DNA of 64,000 nucleotides, from the NCBI RefSeq assembly GCF_014851915.1, contig NZ_JACVAP010000004.1:248001-312000 (forward strand), in the 5' to 3' direction. The DNA comes from Xanthomonas sp. XNM01 (GTDB lineage: Bacteria; Pseudomonadota; Gammaproteobacteria; Xanthomonadales; Xanthomonadaceae). The translations under genes and the position numbers were made by a program. Of the stretch, positions 9,604-18,859 are shown in pieces (position 1 is the stretch's first letter; the number at the start of each line of letters is the position of its first letter). The notes below the pieces were generated by a model that saw only the letters and a program-made list of their open reading frames with translations, had not been told where the DNA came from and did not search any database.

Positions 9604-9624
9604 TCGATCACACCCGAAGCCGGA

Positions 9625-10931
9625 TCAGCGGCTGTAGGCGTGCGGCAGGCCGCTTTCGCCGGTGCCGCGCAGGTAGCGGTCGCGCAGTTCGGTCTGGCGC
9701 GAGCGCATCGGGATCTCGCGCCCGCCCAGCCAGACCTGGCGGGCGGTGTTGATCACGTCCAGCGGATCGCCGCTCCACAGCACCAGGTCGGCGGTGCGGC
9801 CCGGCGCGATCGTGCCGATCCGGTCGCCGACGCCCAGTACCTCGGCCGGGATCCGGGTCACGCCGGCCAGCGCGTCTTCCCACGGCAGGCCGTGCGCGAC
9901 CGCGTTGCCGGCCAGCTGGCGCACCTTGCGCGCGTTGTGCGAGGCATCGCCGGACTGGGTGAAGGCCACCTGCACCCCGGCCTGCTGCAGCAGCGCGGCG
10001 TTGCGCATGGTCGCGCCGATCTGGTCGAAGTTCGACGGCAGGTTGGCCAGTGCATCCAGGAACACCGGCACCCGCGCCTGCGCCAGCTGCGGTGCCAGCT
10101 GCCAGGCCTCGGCGCCGCCGGCGATGGCGATGCGCACCTTCTCGCGCGCCGCCCAGCGCAGCAGCTGGCGGATGTCGGCGGCACGGTCGATCTTGACCAC
10201 GACGCGGCCTTCGCCAGCCAGGTAGCGGGCCAGTACCGCGCGGCCGGCCGGGGTCAGCAGCGCATGCGGCGAGTCGGCGGAGACGCGACCGCGGGCCTCG
10301 CCGACCATCTGGTCGAGCAGCATCCACTGCGCGGCGCGCGAGGTGCCGCTCAGTTCGGACGCGCCCGCGCCCAGCCGCACGAACAGCGCACGCGGGCCGA
10401 TCGGGTCGGCGCTGCCGTCCAGCCGCACCACGCCGCCCTGGCCGGCGACGAAGGCGCCGCCGGTATCGGCGGCCAGCAGGGTGAAGCCCAGGCCTTCCAC
10501 GCGCGCGACCGGGATCAGGATCGAGGCCGGGTTGTAGGCCAGGGTCACGTCGAACTCGGGGCGCGCCGGCTGGTCGTCGAGCTTGAGCGAGCTGTCGACG
10601 GTCGGTGCCTCGCCGGAGACCTCCTCCACGCCGATGTCGGTGATGCCGCCGAAGAACGCCGGCGTCAGCGGACGGCCCTGCGCGTCGACCACGGCCACGC
10701 CGGCCGGCGCGGCCAGCCCGGTGCCGACCGCACGCACGGTGCCGCCCTGCACCAGCACATCGGCGCCGGCCAGGGTGCCCTGCGCGCCGGCGGTGTGCAC
10801 GGTGGCGTTGCGGATCAGCACATCCTGCGCCAGCGCGGACGCGGAGGCGGCGAGCAGGCCGGCGGCGACCAGGCCGATGCGGATCATCCGCGACAGGCGC
10901 CGCTGCGGGCGCACGGTGAAGGCGGAGCGGC

Positions 10932-10935
<4 letters not shown>
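9625..10935 (-). CDS. Amidohydrolase-like protein lacking the metal site (probable pseudoenzyme)
   Basis: 436 residues with a signal peptide (AGLLAASASALAQ) and the overall layout of imidazolonepropionase-like amidohydrolases: an N-terminal beta-sandwich strand DVLIRNATV, a barrel, and a C-terminal IAPGRTADLVLWSGDPL. The catalytic metal ligands are gone. Where the upstream paralogue has DVHSH, this protein has GGITD (Ile98 and Asp100 replace the two His). The later HHG segment aligns with AGG, and the HSDSDE region with TQSGDA. The GTG start overlaps the upstream stop by four bases (GTGA) and has GGGAGG before it. A structural or regulatory partner of the active enzyme is a reasonable inference. 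Confidence 0.82.
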
Positions 10936-12359
<1,424 letters not shown>

Positions 12360-12613
12360 GGTGGATTTCCCCGGGGTGTTGGACCGACCGACCGTAAACG
12401 CTGCGCCGCGGCCGATGCAAGCGTCACCGGTCACGAAGCGGGCGATCGGAGCGTGCGGCACTGCATGCGTCGACGCACGACACCGCGCCACGCAGGATGC
12501 CGCGATGGGGCCGCGCCATCGCCGCGGCGATGGAACACAGCCTCGACCAGGCATGACCTTCGCCACCGTGTGGCGATGGCATCATGCCGGTCCCAGCGAA
12601 GAGGACGCAGCAG

Positions 12614-13150
12614 ATGACGACAGCAGCCGACGTGGTGACCTTCTGGCGCGAGGCCGGCATGCAGCGCTGGTTCCAGGGCGGGCAGGCGTTCGATGCCGAA
12701 TGCGAGTCGCGCTTCCTGGACGCGCACCTGCGCGCCGCGCGTGGCGAACACGAGGCCTGGCTGGACGATGCCGAGGGCGCGCTGGCGCTGCTGATCCTGC
12801 TCGACCAGATCCCGCGCAACGTGTTCCGTGGCAGCGGCCACGCCTTCGCCACCGACGGCCTCGCGCTGCATTACGCCGACCGCGCGCTCGCCGCCGGCCA
12901 CGACGCGCAGATCGAACCCGCACTGCGCGCGTTCTTCTACCTGCCGTTCGAGCATTCCGAACGCCCCGAGGACCAGGCCCGCTCGGTGGCCCTGTTCGAC
13001 GCGCTCGGAGTGAAGACCTACGCCGACTACGCCGTCGCGCACCAGGACGTGATCGCCCGCTTCGGCCGCTTCCCGCACCGCAACGCGGCGCTGGGCCGGG
13101 TCAGCACGCCGGAGGAGCAGGCATGGCTGGAGGCGGGCGGGGGGTTCTGA
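12614..13150 (+). CDS. DUF924 family protein
   Basis: 178 residues, all helical, with the family hallmarks DVVTFWREAG at the start, LALLILLDQIPRNVFRGSGHAFATD in the middle and FFYLPFEHSE. DUF924 proteins are TPR-like helical bundles of unknown function, widespread in proteobacteria and eukaryotes. The start at 12614 places an AGAGG sequence upstream; an in-frame ATG at 12584 would add ten residues. It is the last core gene before the lower-GC island. Confidence 0.85.
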   Translation: MTTAADVVTFWREAGMQRWFQGGQAFDAECESRFLDAHLRAARGEHEAWLDDAEGALALLILLDQIPRNVFRGSGHAFATDGLALHYADRALAAGHDAQIEPALRAFFYLPFEHSERPEDQARSVALFDALGVKTYADYAVAHQDVIARFGRFPHRNAALGRVSTPEEQAWLEAGGGF

Positions 13151-13293
13151 GCACTGGACTTTCCTGACGTCTTTTTCGGCGAACACGAAGGTACTGTCGC
13201 CTCGCTCTCACTGTGTCTGGCAGGCGGCATATGGAGGACGAAACTCACTGCACGGTTCGGCACGGCGGAGTGCTGATAGCTGCGAGGGTCAGA

Positions 13294-13363
13294 AAGTAAA
13301 CCTGACCCCGTTTCTCCCCCGTTCTTCGGCCGCAGCTGGCGAGAAGTGAACCTGACCCCGTTC
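13294..13363 (+). repeat. Two direct copies of an island-edge motif (AAGTRAACCTGACCCCGTT)
   Basis: Copies lie at about 13294-13313 and 13343-13362, each followed by TCTCC/TTCTTCGGCC-like sequence. A third copy, with one change, is at 13917-13936 and a fourth in opposite orientation at 16178-16197. This short motif therefore frames the accessory island. Such conserved 'CTGACCCC' motifs are often met next to insertion elements, but the mobilising element is not identified here. Confidence 0.6.
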
Positions 13364-13431
13364 TCCGGCCCTTACATGGACAAGATGTTCGTTGTGTTCG
13401 CATGAATCGGCGGTACTAGATGGGGTCATGG

Positions 13432-13659
13432 TCAGTCCTCGGTATCCGGTCGATAGCCCAATTGGTCTATGGCGTTCCGTATCTTCCTGTATAGCGTTTT
13501 CATCTCATCTTCCGTTCCAAGCGCGATGTACTCATGTGCGCCCATGAAGATGATCTTCAGAAGGTAAACGCTGGCCTTGTCGGGGGACTTCCTCACCCCG
13601 TAGACCATGCTTATGTGCGCAACGTTGGCGATAACGTCGCCGTCCAATTTGACATACAC
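13432..13659 (-). CDS. Small hypothetical protein
   Basis: 75 residues, no signal or membrane segment. It reads as strand-rich at first (MYVKLDGDVIANVAHISMVYG, VYLLKIIFMG) and ends in a charged helix with a polar tail. Base use is less GC-rich than the flanking chromosome, as for the rest of the island. No family is recognised. The ribosome-binding site is weak (AAAGG rather far upstream), so the start is uncertain. It runs opposite to the retron-like cassette. Confidence 0.45.
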   Translation of the reverse strand: MYVKLDGDVIANVAHISMVYGVRKSPDKASVYLLKIIFMGAHEYIALGTEDEMKTLYRKIRNAIDQLGYRPDTED

Positions 13660-14147
13660 GTGAGGCCTGACCTTTCCATGAGTTGCGGCGCCGCCAGTCT
13701 ACCGCTGAGCGACATCCGTAGCATGGGCGCTGATCATCTTCAGGCTTGACTAAGAACCATAAAGCGGAAGCTGCCACGTTGACGCTATGGATAAATGGTG
13801 TCAGGGACATATCGCCCTTCTAGTATCGTTTCGTTCAAGGCAAGGAAGCGAGGACACGCCGTTTTCCACTACGTCAGGCCCGAACATTGCCAACAAAGCC
13901 ACAGGCTGCCTCCCGAGAAGTGAACCTGACCTCGTTCTTCGGCCCCGTTCTTCGTATGCAAGCAAATCACTTTGCATCAGGGACTGAGCTTCAGAATTAA
14001 CCGAAGTAGCGCCAAAATGGCAAATTGTCGCAACAAGAAAAATGAGCGAATCCTGAACTAAATGGGCGACATGATGTCGCTCTAAGCGACAAGGGGGCTC
14101 TATGGCTGTTAGTCTGACTCCGTCATCGCGGGGAGCAACAATCCGTG
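13660..14147. other. Island intergenic region, no supported gene
   Basis: About 490 bases of AT-richer sequence. It holds the third copy of the island-edge motif (13917-13936) and a perfect hairpin, GCGACA-TGA-TGTCGC, at 14066-14080, followed at 14086 by another GCGAC. Open frames across it look like chance. The hairpin could belong to the promoter or leader of the retron-like cassette. Confidence 0.4.
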
Positions 14148-14370
14148 CCATGGTGTGAGTGGGCAACTACTCGAGGGCGAACAGCCCAAAACACCCCGAG
14201 CGACGCGTCAGCGGCCGGCAACGGTCGGGACCATCGGGAAGGGTCAGGTGGCTGCGGCAACGGCTCGCAGCCATAGATTGGAGGAGGGTAGTAACTGGCG
14301 TTTCCCCATTCTCGATGTAGCAACGGAGCCTTTCCAATCCCGGAGAGGTGCATCGAGGACACCAACATGG
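14148..14370 (+). ncRNA. Candidate retron msr-msd RNA
   Basis: Just upstream of the small ORF / HTH / reverse transcriptase genes the sequence folds into consecutive stem-loops. They are GGGC-GAACA-GCCC near 14174-14187; an exact 8-bp stem TGGCTGCG/CGCAGCCA at 14249-14256 and 14266-14273; and a 64-base hairpin at 14276-14339. The last closes with GATTGGA/TCCAATC, continues through G-U and GG/CC pairs, and ends in an upper CGTT/AACG stem. A series of short hairpins followed by one long imperfect hairpin is the usual msr then msd order. The flanks CCATGGTGT (14148-14156) and ACACC-AAC-ATGG (14359-14370) can pair as a1/a2 arms. The folding is by eye and the ends and branching G are not determined. 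Confidence 0.5.
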
Positions 14371-14501
14371 TCTCACCTGTTGACAGGAAAGATGACAAGC
14401 GCCAGCTGCTGCTGAAATGGTTCAAACGGGTTTTTGGTGGTCCGTGGCTGTTCCGTCTCTTGATGGTCGTGTGGAAGTTGTATGACCACTTTGATCGCTA
14501 A
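14367..14501 (+). CDS. 44-residue hydrophobic protein of the retron-like cassette
   Basis: An ATG at 14367 preceded by GAGG (14355-14358, 8-base spacing) opens a 44-codon frame ending TAA. The first 20 residues are highly charged (VDRKDDKRQ, then LLLKWFKR). Residues 22-40 are hydrophobic and aromatic (VFGGPWLFRLLMVVWKLYD), giving a basic-then-hydrophobic peptide likely to insert in or lie on the membrane. It lies between the candidate RNA and the HTH gene. By analogy with retrons that encode toxic membrane effectors, it could be the effector; that is inference. Its start codon lies within the proposed a2 arm of the RNA. Confidence 0.5.
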   Translation: MVSPVDRKDDKRQLLLKWFKRVFGGPWLFRLLMVVWKLYDHFDR

Positions 14502-14579
14502 GCGCGGCGCAGGACATTAGGACTCTAAAACTCATCAGTAGCACCCTCCTTTTTATCTACACATGCAGGAAGAGAGGAA

Positions 14580-14891
14580 ATGCTCCACAAGGCTTTAAAG
14601 ACGGTTCGCGAGGTTCACCGAATGCACCAAGGTGAGCTGGCGGAGCGCCTGGGCATATCACGCTCTCATCTATCTGAGATCGAGTCAGGAAAGAAGGCTG
14701 CCTCAGTCGAGCTTCTACACAAGTTCGCAGAAGTTTTCGATGTGCCACCTTCAACGTTCCTAAGCTTTGCCGAAGCGATCGAGGGCCCCTCGGAGCGCCG
14801 ACAAAGGAACGCCAAGAGGCTGATGAAAGTTCTGGAATGGACCCTGGACACCGACCATGACGCTTCCCCGAAAAAGCGCGAATCGCTATGA
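14580..14891 (+). CDS. XRE-family HTH protein of the retron-like cassette
   Basis: 103 residues with a cro/C1-type helix-turn-helix at about 10-62. The recognition region HQGELAERLGISRSHLSEIESGKKAASVELLHKFAEVF is typical of the XRE family. A short charged C-terminal tail follows. The start has AGAGAGGAAA directly before it. Its last 35 bases overlap the reverse transcriptase gene, so the two are translationally coupled. Some retron families carry a small HTH protein next to the RT. It may bind the msDNA, repress the cassette, or neutralise the small hydrophobic peptide; the sequence does not decide between these. Confidence 0.85.
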   Translation: MLHKALKTVREVHRMHQGELAERLGISRSHLSEIESGKKAASVELLHKFAEVFDVPPSTFLSFAEAIEGPSERRQRNAKRLMKVLEWTLDTDHDASPKKRESL

Positions 14892-15861
14892 CGTTAGCTC
14901 TTCGGCGCTCTATCGGCTGCCGACTCTAAAAGCACTCGCAAGATTTCTCGAATGGAAGGGCTCCCCGAGTGCTCTCCGTGCCCTATGCAAACGTCCGGAC
15001 AACTTCAGCGAGTTCTATCAGGCTCATCCCAGGACGGGGAAGATGCGCCTGATTCAAGCCCCGAGTGAGGTCATCAAGCCGCTTCAGAAGCGGCTTAACG
15101 TGCTGCTCAAGCAGGTCCGCGTGCCAGACTATCTTCACTCAGGAATCCCCAAGCGATCTCACCTCTCCAACTCTGAGCAGCACATGCTCGCGGCGGGGGC
15201 AACCGTAACGGTTGATGTCTCTGACTTCTATCCCAGCATCACACGTCAACGTGTCTTCAGGCTTTTCAGAAACGTCTTCCAATGCCCGGGAGATGTTGCA
15301 GATGCGATGGCCGACTTGGTCTGCTATCAAGGGAAGTTAGCAACTGGCTCCCCAGCCAGCGTGCTCGTCTCTTTTTGGGCCTGCCGTGACATGTTTGACC
15401 TAATCGCCCAGCGTGTGACCACTCAGGGAGGCGCGTTCACGCTCTACGTGGATGATGTCGCCATCACTGGGGACACAATCGGACACGGCGACATCCAGTG
15501 GCTGGATCGCTTGCTGAGAAGGTTCGGCTTTAGCTCGAAAGTTGAGAAGGCAAAGCTGTTTCGGAAGACCCGCGCCAAGGTCGTCACGGGCCGAGCGTTT
15601 CGGCATGGCATCAGTCGAGCTCCGAACAAAAAGCACAAGGAGATGCATGAGGCGCGGGCTGAGATTGAGAGCGGCCGAGCAACAATCAAGGCCAAACGTG
15701 GACTGGTAGGTCAGCTCGAAAACATAGGAAATCTCGATCAAGAACGCGGAACAAGCTTGAAGGCGGAGGCCAAGAAGCTACGAAGCACGCTGCCTCCTCC
15801 AAGGCGTCGACGTCGAGTCATTCACCGGCCAGTTAAGACCGGGCCGGAGGTTGCAACGTGA
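14857..15861 (+). CDS. Retron-type reverse transcriptase
   Basis: 334 residues. Catalytic aspartates: Asp120 in TVDVSDFYPSI (motif A) and Asp199-Asp200 in LYVDD (motif C). Motif B is QGKLATGSPAS (158-168). Two retron hallmarks are present: NSEQH at 105-109, a variant of NAxxH, and VTG at 243-245 after the thumb-side segment SKVEKAKLFRK. There is no fused nuclease, maturase or integrase domain, arguing against a group II intron; the C-terminal tail is basic and coiled. The gene overlaps the HTH gene by 35 bases and lies downstream of a structured candidate msr-msd RNA. Retron RTs make branched msDNA used in anti-phage defence. GC content is below the core genome, consistent with acquisition. 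Confidence 0.88.
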   Translation: MTLPRKSANRYDVSSSALYRLPTLKALARFLEWKGSPSALRALCKRPDNFSEFYQAHPRTGKMRLIQAPSEVIKPLQKRLNVLLKQVRVPDYLHSGIPKRSHLSNSEQHMLAAGATVTVDVSDFYPSITRQRVFRLFRNVFQCPGDVADAMADLVCYQGKLATGSPASVLVSFWACRDMFDLIAQRVTTQGGAFTLYVDDVAITGDTIGHGDIQWLDRLLRRFGFSSKVEKAKLFRKTRAKVVTGRAFRHGISRAPNKKHKEMHEARAEIESGRATIKAKRGLVGQLENIGNLDQERGTSLKAEAKKLRSTLPPPRRRRRVIHRPVKTGPEVAT

Positions 15862-15949
15862 GTGACCGAAGCATCGTGCGAACTCCCTGTCCACGATGCG
15901 GTGGGAGAACGCTCTTTTGATCTTTTGCATAACCTGACCGAAGAGAGCG
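15862..15949 (+). other. Region after the RT gene with a hairpin
   Basis: An exact 8-bp stem, GCATCGTG (15871-15878) with CACGATGC (15892-15899), lies nine bases after the RT stop. T-rich sequence (TCTTTTGATCTTTT) begins about 13 bases later. This may end the retron transcript but is not a textbook terminator. Confidence 0.35.
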
Positions 15950-16153
15950 ACGACCATACTCATCCGGAGCATCCAGCGCGGCATCAGTTCGTCCACGTTC
16001 TATAAGTGGCGCAGCGCGTTCGGCGGTATGGACGTGTCCATGGTTGCGCGAATGAAGGAGCTAGAAGAGGAGAATCGGCGTCTGAAGAAGATGTATGCCG
16101 AGCCCAGCTCAGCAACGACTTGCTCAAGGAAGCGCTCGCAAAAGAATGGTGAG
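15950..16153 (+). pseudogene. Remnant of an IS3-family transposase orfA
   Basis: One frame reads GISSSTFYKWRSAFGGMDVS followed by MVARMKELEEENRRLKKMYAE. This is the end of the HTH and the leucine-zipper region of IS3-family OrfA proteins. At about 16098 the frame shifts by one base, and the next frame continues QLSNDLLKEALAKEW before TGA at 16151-16153. The N-terminal third of the HTH and the whole orfB are missing. It is therefore a truncated and frameshifted relic, marking past insertion at the island edge. Confidence 0.75.
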
Positions 16154-16177
16154 GCTGTCTCAGCGACGCGAGATTGG

Positions 16178-16197
16178 AACGGGGTCAGGTTCACTTC
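16178..16197 (-). repeat. Island-edge motif, inverted copy
   Basis: AACGGGGTCAGGTTCACTTC is the reverse complement of the motif found at 13343 and 13917. It lies right after the IS3 relic. With the left copies it brackets the region holding the retron-like cassette. Confidence 0.6.
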
Positions 16198-16250
16198 CGC
16201 CTGTCGCTCTCCATTCTCCGCTCGATCGCCGGACATACAGCAGCCAACAA

Positions 16251-16278
16251 AAAAGCGGGGCGTCTCCGCCCCGCTTTT
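16251..16278 (-). terminator. Strong, probably bidirectional terminator
   Basis: A perfect 12-bp stem, AAAAGCGGGGCG and CGCCCCGCTTTT, with a TCTC loop. It serves the glutaredoxin gene reading leftwards and could also stop rightward transcripts leaving the island. Confidence 0.85.
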
Positions 16279-16323
16279 CGATGCAGGCCACATTGAACGC
16301 GGCCCGCGATTTCAATCAGTGAC

Positions 16324-17250
16324 TCAGTACTTCGGCACGCTGCCGTCCACCTCGGCTGCCCAGCGGTCGATGCCGCCTTCGACGTTGAATACCGAGGTGT
16401 AGCCCTTGCGGCGGAACTCTTCCGCGGCCTGTGCGCTGCGGCCGCCGTGGTGGCAGAGGAAGGCCAGGCGGGTGTCCTTGGGCAGGGCTTCCAGGTCGGC
16501 ACGGCCGCTGCCGTCGAAGCTGCGGTGGGCGACGGCGACCGAAGCGATGGCGCGTTCGTCCTGCGGGCGCACGTCCACCAGCACCAGCTCGCCGGCGCGG
16601 ACCTGGCGGTCGGCTTCGGCCGGGGTCAGCGGCTGCACCGGCTTGGGCGCGTTCGGGTTGTCGATGGCCAGGCCCTGGCCGCGGATGTCGTCGATCCAGT
16701 CGATGGTGATGCCGTTGGCGCGGCGCGCGCTGGCCGGGTCGAACTGGATGCGCAGGCCCTCGACCTCGACCGCGATGGCGCTGTCGCTGTGCGGGGCGAT
16801 CTGGAAGCGCGGCTGGAAGTTGGCGTCGATGGCCAGGCCCAGCGCGGCGTTGCCGGCATCGGCCAACGCGCTGCGCAGCTTCTCGGCGGCGGCGGCGGTC
16901 ACGGTGACCTGCGGCGGGGTGCGGTCCGGCGTCGGCAGGCCGAGCACCTGCGACAGCTCGCCGCTGGAGGCCATCTGCTCGATGATGTCGCTGCCGCCGA
17001 CCAGCTCGCCGTCGATGTACAGCTGCGGGATGGTCGGCCAGTCGCCGTAGGCCTTGATGCCCTCGCGGATCTCCTGGTCGGCCAGCACGTTGACGTGGGC
17101 GTACTCGACGCCGAGGTCTTCCAGCGCGCCGCTGGCCTTGGCCGAGAAGCCGCACTGCGGCATGCCGGGCTGGCCCTTCATGAACAGCACGACGCGGTTG
17201 GCTTGCAGCAGCGTTTCGATGCGCGAACGCAGGGCGGGATCGAGGGACAT
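16324..17250 (-). CDS. Monothiol glutaredoxin - IscA-like - rhodanese fusion
   Basis: 308 residues in three parts. Residues 1-105 are a Grx4-type monothiol glutaredoxin with active site CGFS at Cys33 and the glutathione-site segments WPTIPQLYIDG and GGSDII. Residues 112-190 resemble an IscA/HesB A-type carrier fold (VTVTAAAAEKLRSAL) but contain no cysteine. Residues 208-305 are a rhodanese domain with LVDVR and the active loop CHHGGRS (Cys266). Grx4 proteins carry Fe-S clusters or iron; the rhodanese part suggests sulfur handling. The start at 17250 follows a conserved MSLDPALRSRIETLL opening; upstream in-frame codons lack support. It is convergent with the island and ends at a strong terminator. 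Confidence 0.88.
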   Translation of the reverse strand: MSLDPALRSRIETLLQANRVVLFMKGQPGMPQCGFSAKASGALEDLGVEYAHVNVLADQEIREGIKAYGDWPTIPQLYIDGELVGGSDIIEQMASSGELSQVLGLPTPDRTPPQVTVTAAAAEKLRSALADAGNAALGLAIDANFQPRFQIAPHSDSAIAVEVEGLRIQFDPASARRANGITIDWIDDIRGQGLAIDNPNAPKPVQPLTPAEADRQVRAGELVLVDVRPQDERAIASVAVAHRSFDGSGRADLEALPKDTRLAFLCHHGGRSAQAAEEFRRKGYTSVFNVEGGIDRWAAEVDGSVPKY

Positions 17251-17313
17251 GGCAGGTCTCGCAAGGACGGAATGCAGACCGGCCATTCTACGCCCCCGTG
17301 GCATCATGCGCGG

Positions 17314-18102
17314 ATGAGCGTCCCGGCAACACTGCATCGCATCCCGCGCTGGCCGCACCTGTGGATCGTCTGGCTGCTGCTGTCGCAGGTGCTGGTGGCG
17401 GCGCTATGGTGGCGGCTGGGCTGGGCGTGGGGACTGCCGCTGCTGCTGCTGTCGCACGCGCTGTTGATCGTGCCGGTGTTCGTGCCGCGCGCACGCCTGT
17501 ACGCGCCGGTGCTGGCGCGGCTGCCGACGTCCGAGCGGGTGGTGTGGCTGACCATCGACGATGGCCCGTCCGGGGACACGCCGGCGCTGCTGGACCTGCT
17601 CGACCGCCATGGCGCGCGGGCCACGTTCTTCCTGGTCGGCGAGCGCGCGCAGGCGCGCCCGGCGTTGGTGGCCGAGATCGTCCGGCGCGGCCACGACATC
17701 GGCAACCACAGCCACACCCATCCACAGGAGCGCTTCTGGGCGCTGGGCCCGCGGGCGATGGCCGATGAGATCGGCCGGGCTCAGCAGGCGCTGGCCGCAC
17801 TGGCCGGGCGGCCGCCGGTGTGGTTCCGCTCGGTGGTGGGCATGACCAATCCGTTCGTGGCCGCTGCGCTGCGCCGGCATGGGCTGACCCGGGTCGCCTG
17901 GAGCGCGCGCGGCTTCGATGCGGTCGATGCCGATCCGGTGCGGGTGCTGCAGCGGATCCAGCGCGACCTGCGGCCTGGGGCGATCGTGCTGTTGCACGAG
18001 GGCGCACCGCACGGGCGCAGTCTGGAGATCATCGAAGCGACGCTGTGCCTGCTGGCCGAGCGCGGGCTGGGCGCGGTGCTGCCCTCCGATTCAGCGATGT
18101 GA
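17314..18102 (+). CDS. Polysaccharide deacetylase family protein (NodB domain)
   Basis: 262 residues. Two N-terminal membrane helices (about 13-30 and 35-51) anchor a NodB domain. The catalytic TIDDGPS motif is at about 82-88, HSHTHP supplies the metal-binding His pair, and AIVLLHEG near the C-terminus is the last family motif. It probably removes acetyl (or related) groups from a cell-surface glycan on the periplasmic side. The ATG lies 64 bases from the divergent glutaredoxin gene, so they share a promoter region. The substrate is not deducible. Confidence 0.85.
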   Translation: MSVPATLHRIPRWPHLWIVWLLLSQVLVAALWWRLGWAWGLPLLLLSHALLIVPVFVPRARLYAPVLARLPTSERVVWLTIDDGPSGDTPALLDLLDRHGARATFFLVGERAQARPALVAEIVRRGHDIGNHSHTHPQERFWALGPRAMADEIGRAQQALAALAGRPPVWFRSVVGMTNPFVAAALRRHGLTRVAWSARGFDAVDADPVRVLQRIQRDLRPGAIVLLHEGAPHGRSLEIIEATLCLLAERGLGAVLPSDSAM

Positions 18103-18190
18103 GGCCATGGCCGGCCGGGCTTCACGGCCGCCGCTGCCTGGGACGCGATGTCCATCCACCGTCGACGGGGCGATCGGCTATCGTTCGGCG

Positions 18191-18859
18191 ATGCCCCACT
18201 CAGGCGCTCCCGTCAAATCCATCCTGCTGGCCGGCGCCACCGGTCTGGTCGGTCGTCATGTGCTCCAGCGGCTGCTGGACGATCCGCGGATCGGCCGGGT
18301 GGTCGCGCCGACCCGGCGCCCGCTGCCGCCGCATCCACGGTTGATCAATCCGCAGGTCGACTTCGACGCGCTGCCGGAGATGGCGCCGTGGTGGGCGGTC
18401 GATGCGGTGATCTGCACGCTGGGCACCACCATCAGCGCGGCCGGCACGCGCGAGGCGTTCCGGCAGGTCGACCATGCCTACCCCCTGCGGGTGGCCGAGC
18501 TGGCGCGGCGCAACGGCGCCACCGGCTACGTGCTGAACTCGGCCACTGGCGCCGACCCGCGCTCGCGGTTCTTCTACAACCGGGTCAAGGGCGAACTGGA
18601 GCGCGACCTGGCCACGCTGGGCTACCGCGCGCTGACCTTCGTGCGGCCGGGGCTGATCGGGGGCGAGCGCGCCGAGTTCCGCCTGGGCGAGCGCGTGGCC
18701 GCCGCGGTGCTCGGCGTGCTGGGGCCGCTGCTGCCGCGGCGCTGGCGGATCAATCCGGCGCCGCGCATCGCCGAGGCGCTGGTCGAGGCGGCCGTGCATG
18801 CGGCGCCCGGTGTCCACGTGGTGCCGGCCGAGCAACTGACCGGGGCACCAACCCGCTGA
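18191..18859 (+). CDS. NAD(P)-binding oxidoreductase (atypical SDR)
   Basis: 222 residues with a Rossmann dinucleotide-binding start, ILLAGATGLVGRHVLQ. The typical VDAVICTLGTT and YVLNSATGADPRSRFFYNRVKGELE follow, in which Tyr and Lys of the YNRVK segment match the SDR catalytic pair. Homologues are called NAD-dependent epimerase/dehydratase or HTATIP2-like. The substrate is unknown. It follows the deacetylase by 88 bases in the same direction. Confidence 0.8.
   Translation: MPHSGAPVKSILLAGATGLVGRHVLQRLLDDPRIGRVVAPTRRPLPPHPRLINPQVDFDALPEMAPWWAVDAVICTLGTTISAAGTREAFRQVDHAYPLRVAELARRNGATGYVLNSATGADPRSRFFYNRVKGELERDLATLGYRALTFVRPGLIGGERAEFRLGERVAAAVLGVLGPLLPRRWRINPAPRIAEALVEAAVHAAPGVHVVPAEQLTGAPTR

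Noticed and set aside
13801-14166. 121-residue minus-strand frame in the island
   Set aside because: No ribosome-binding site and no recognisable domain. It crosses the repeat motif at 13917 and the candidate RNA's left arm.
14857-15861. Group II intron reverse transcriptase
   Set aside because: No maturase or endonuclease domain and no intron domain V/VI structure nearby. The VTG and NAxxH-like signatures fit a retron.
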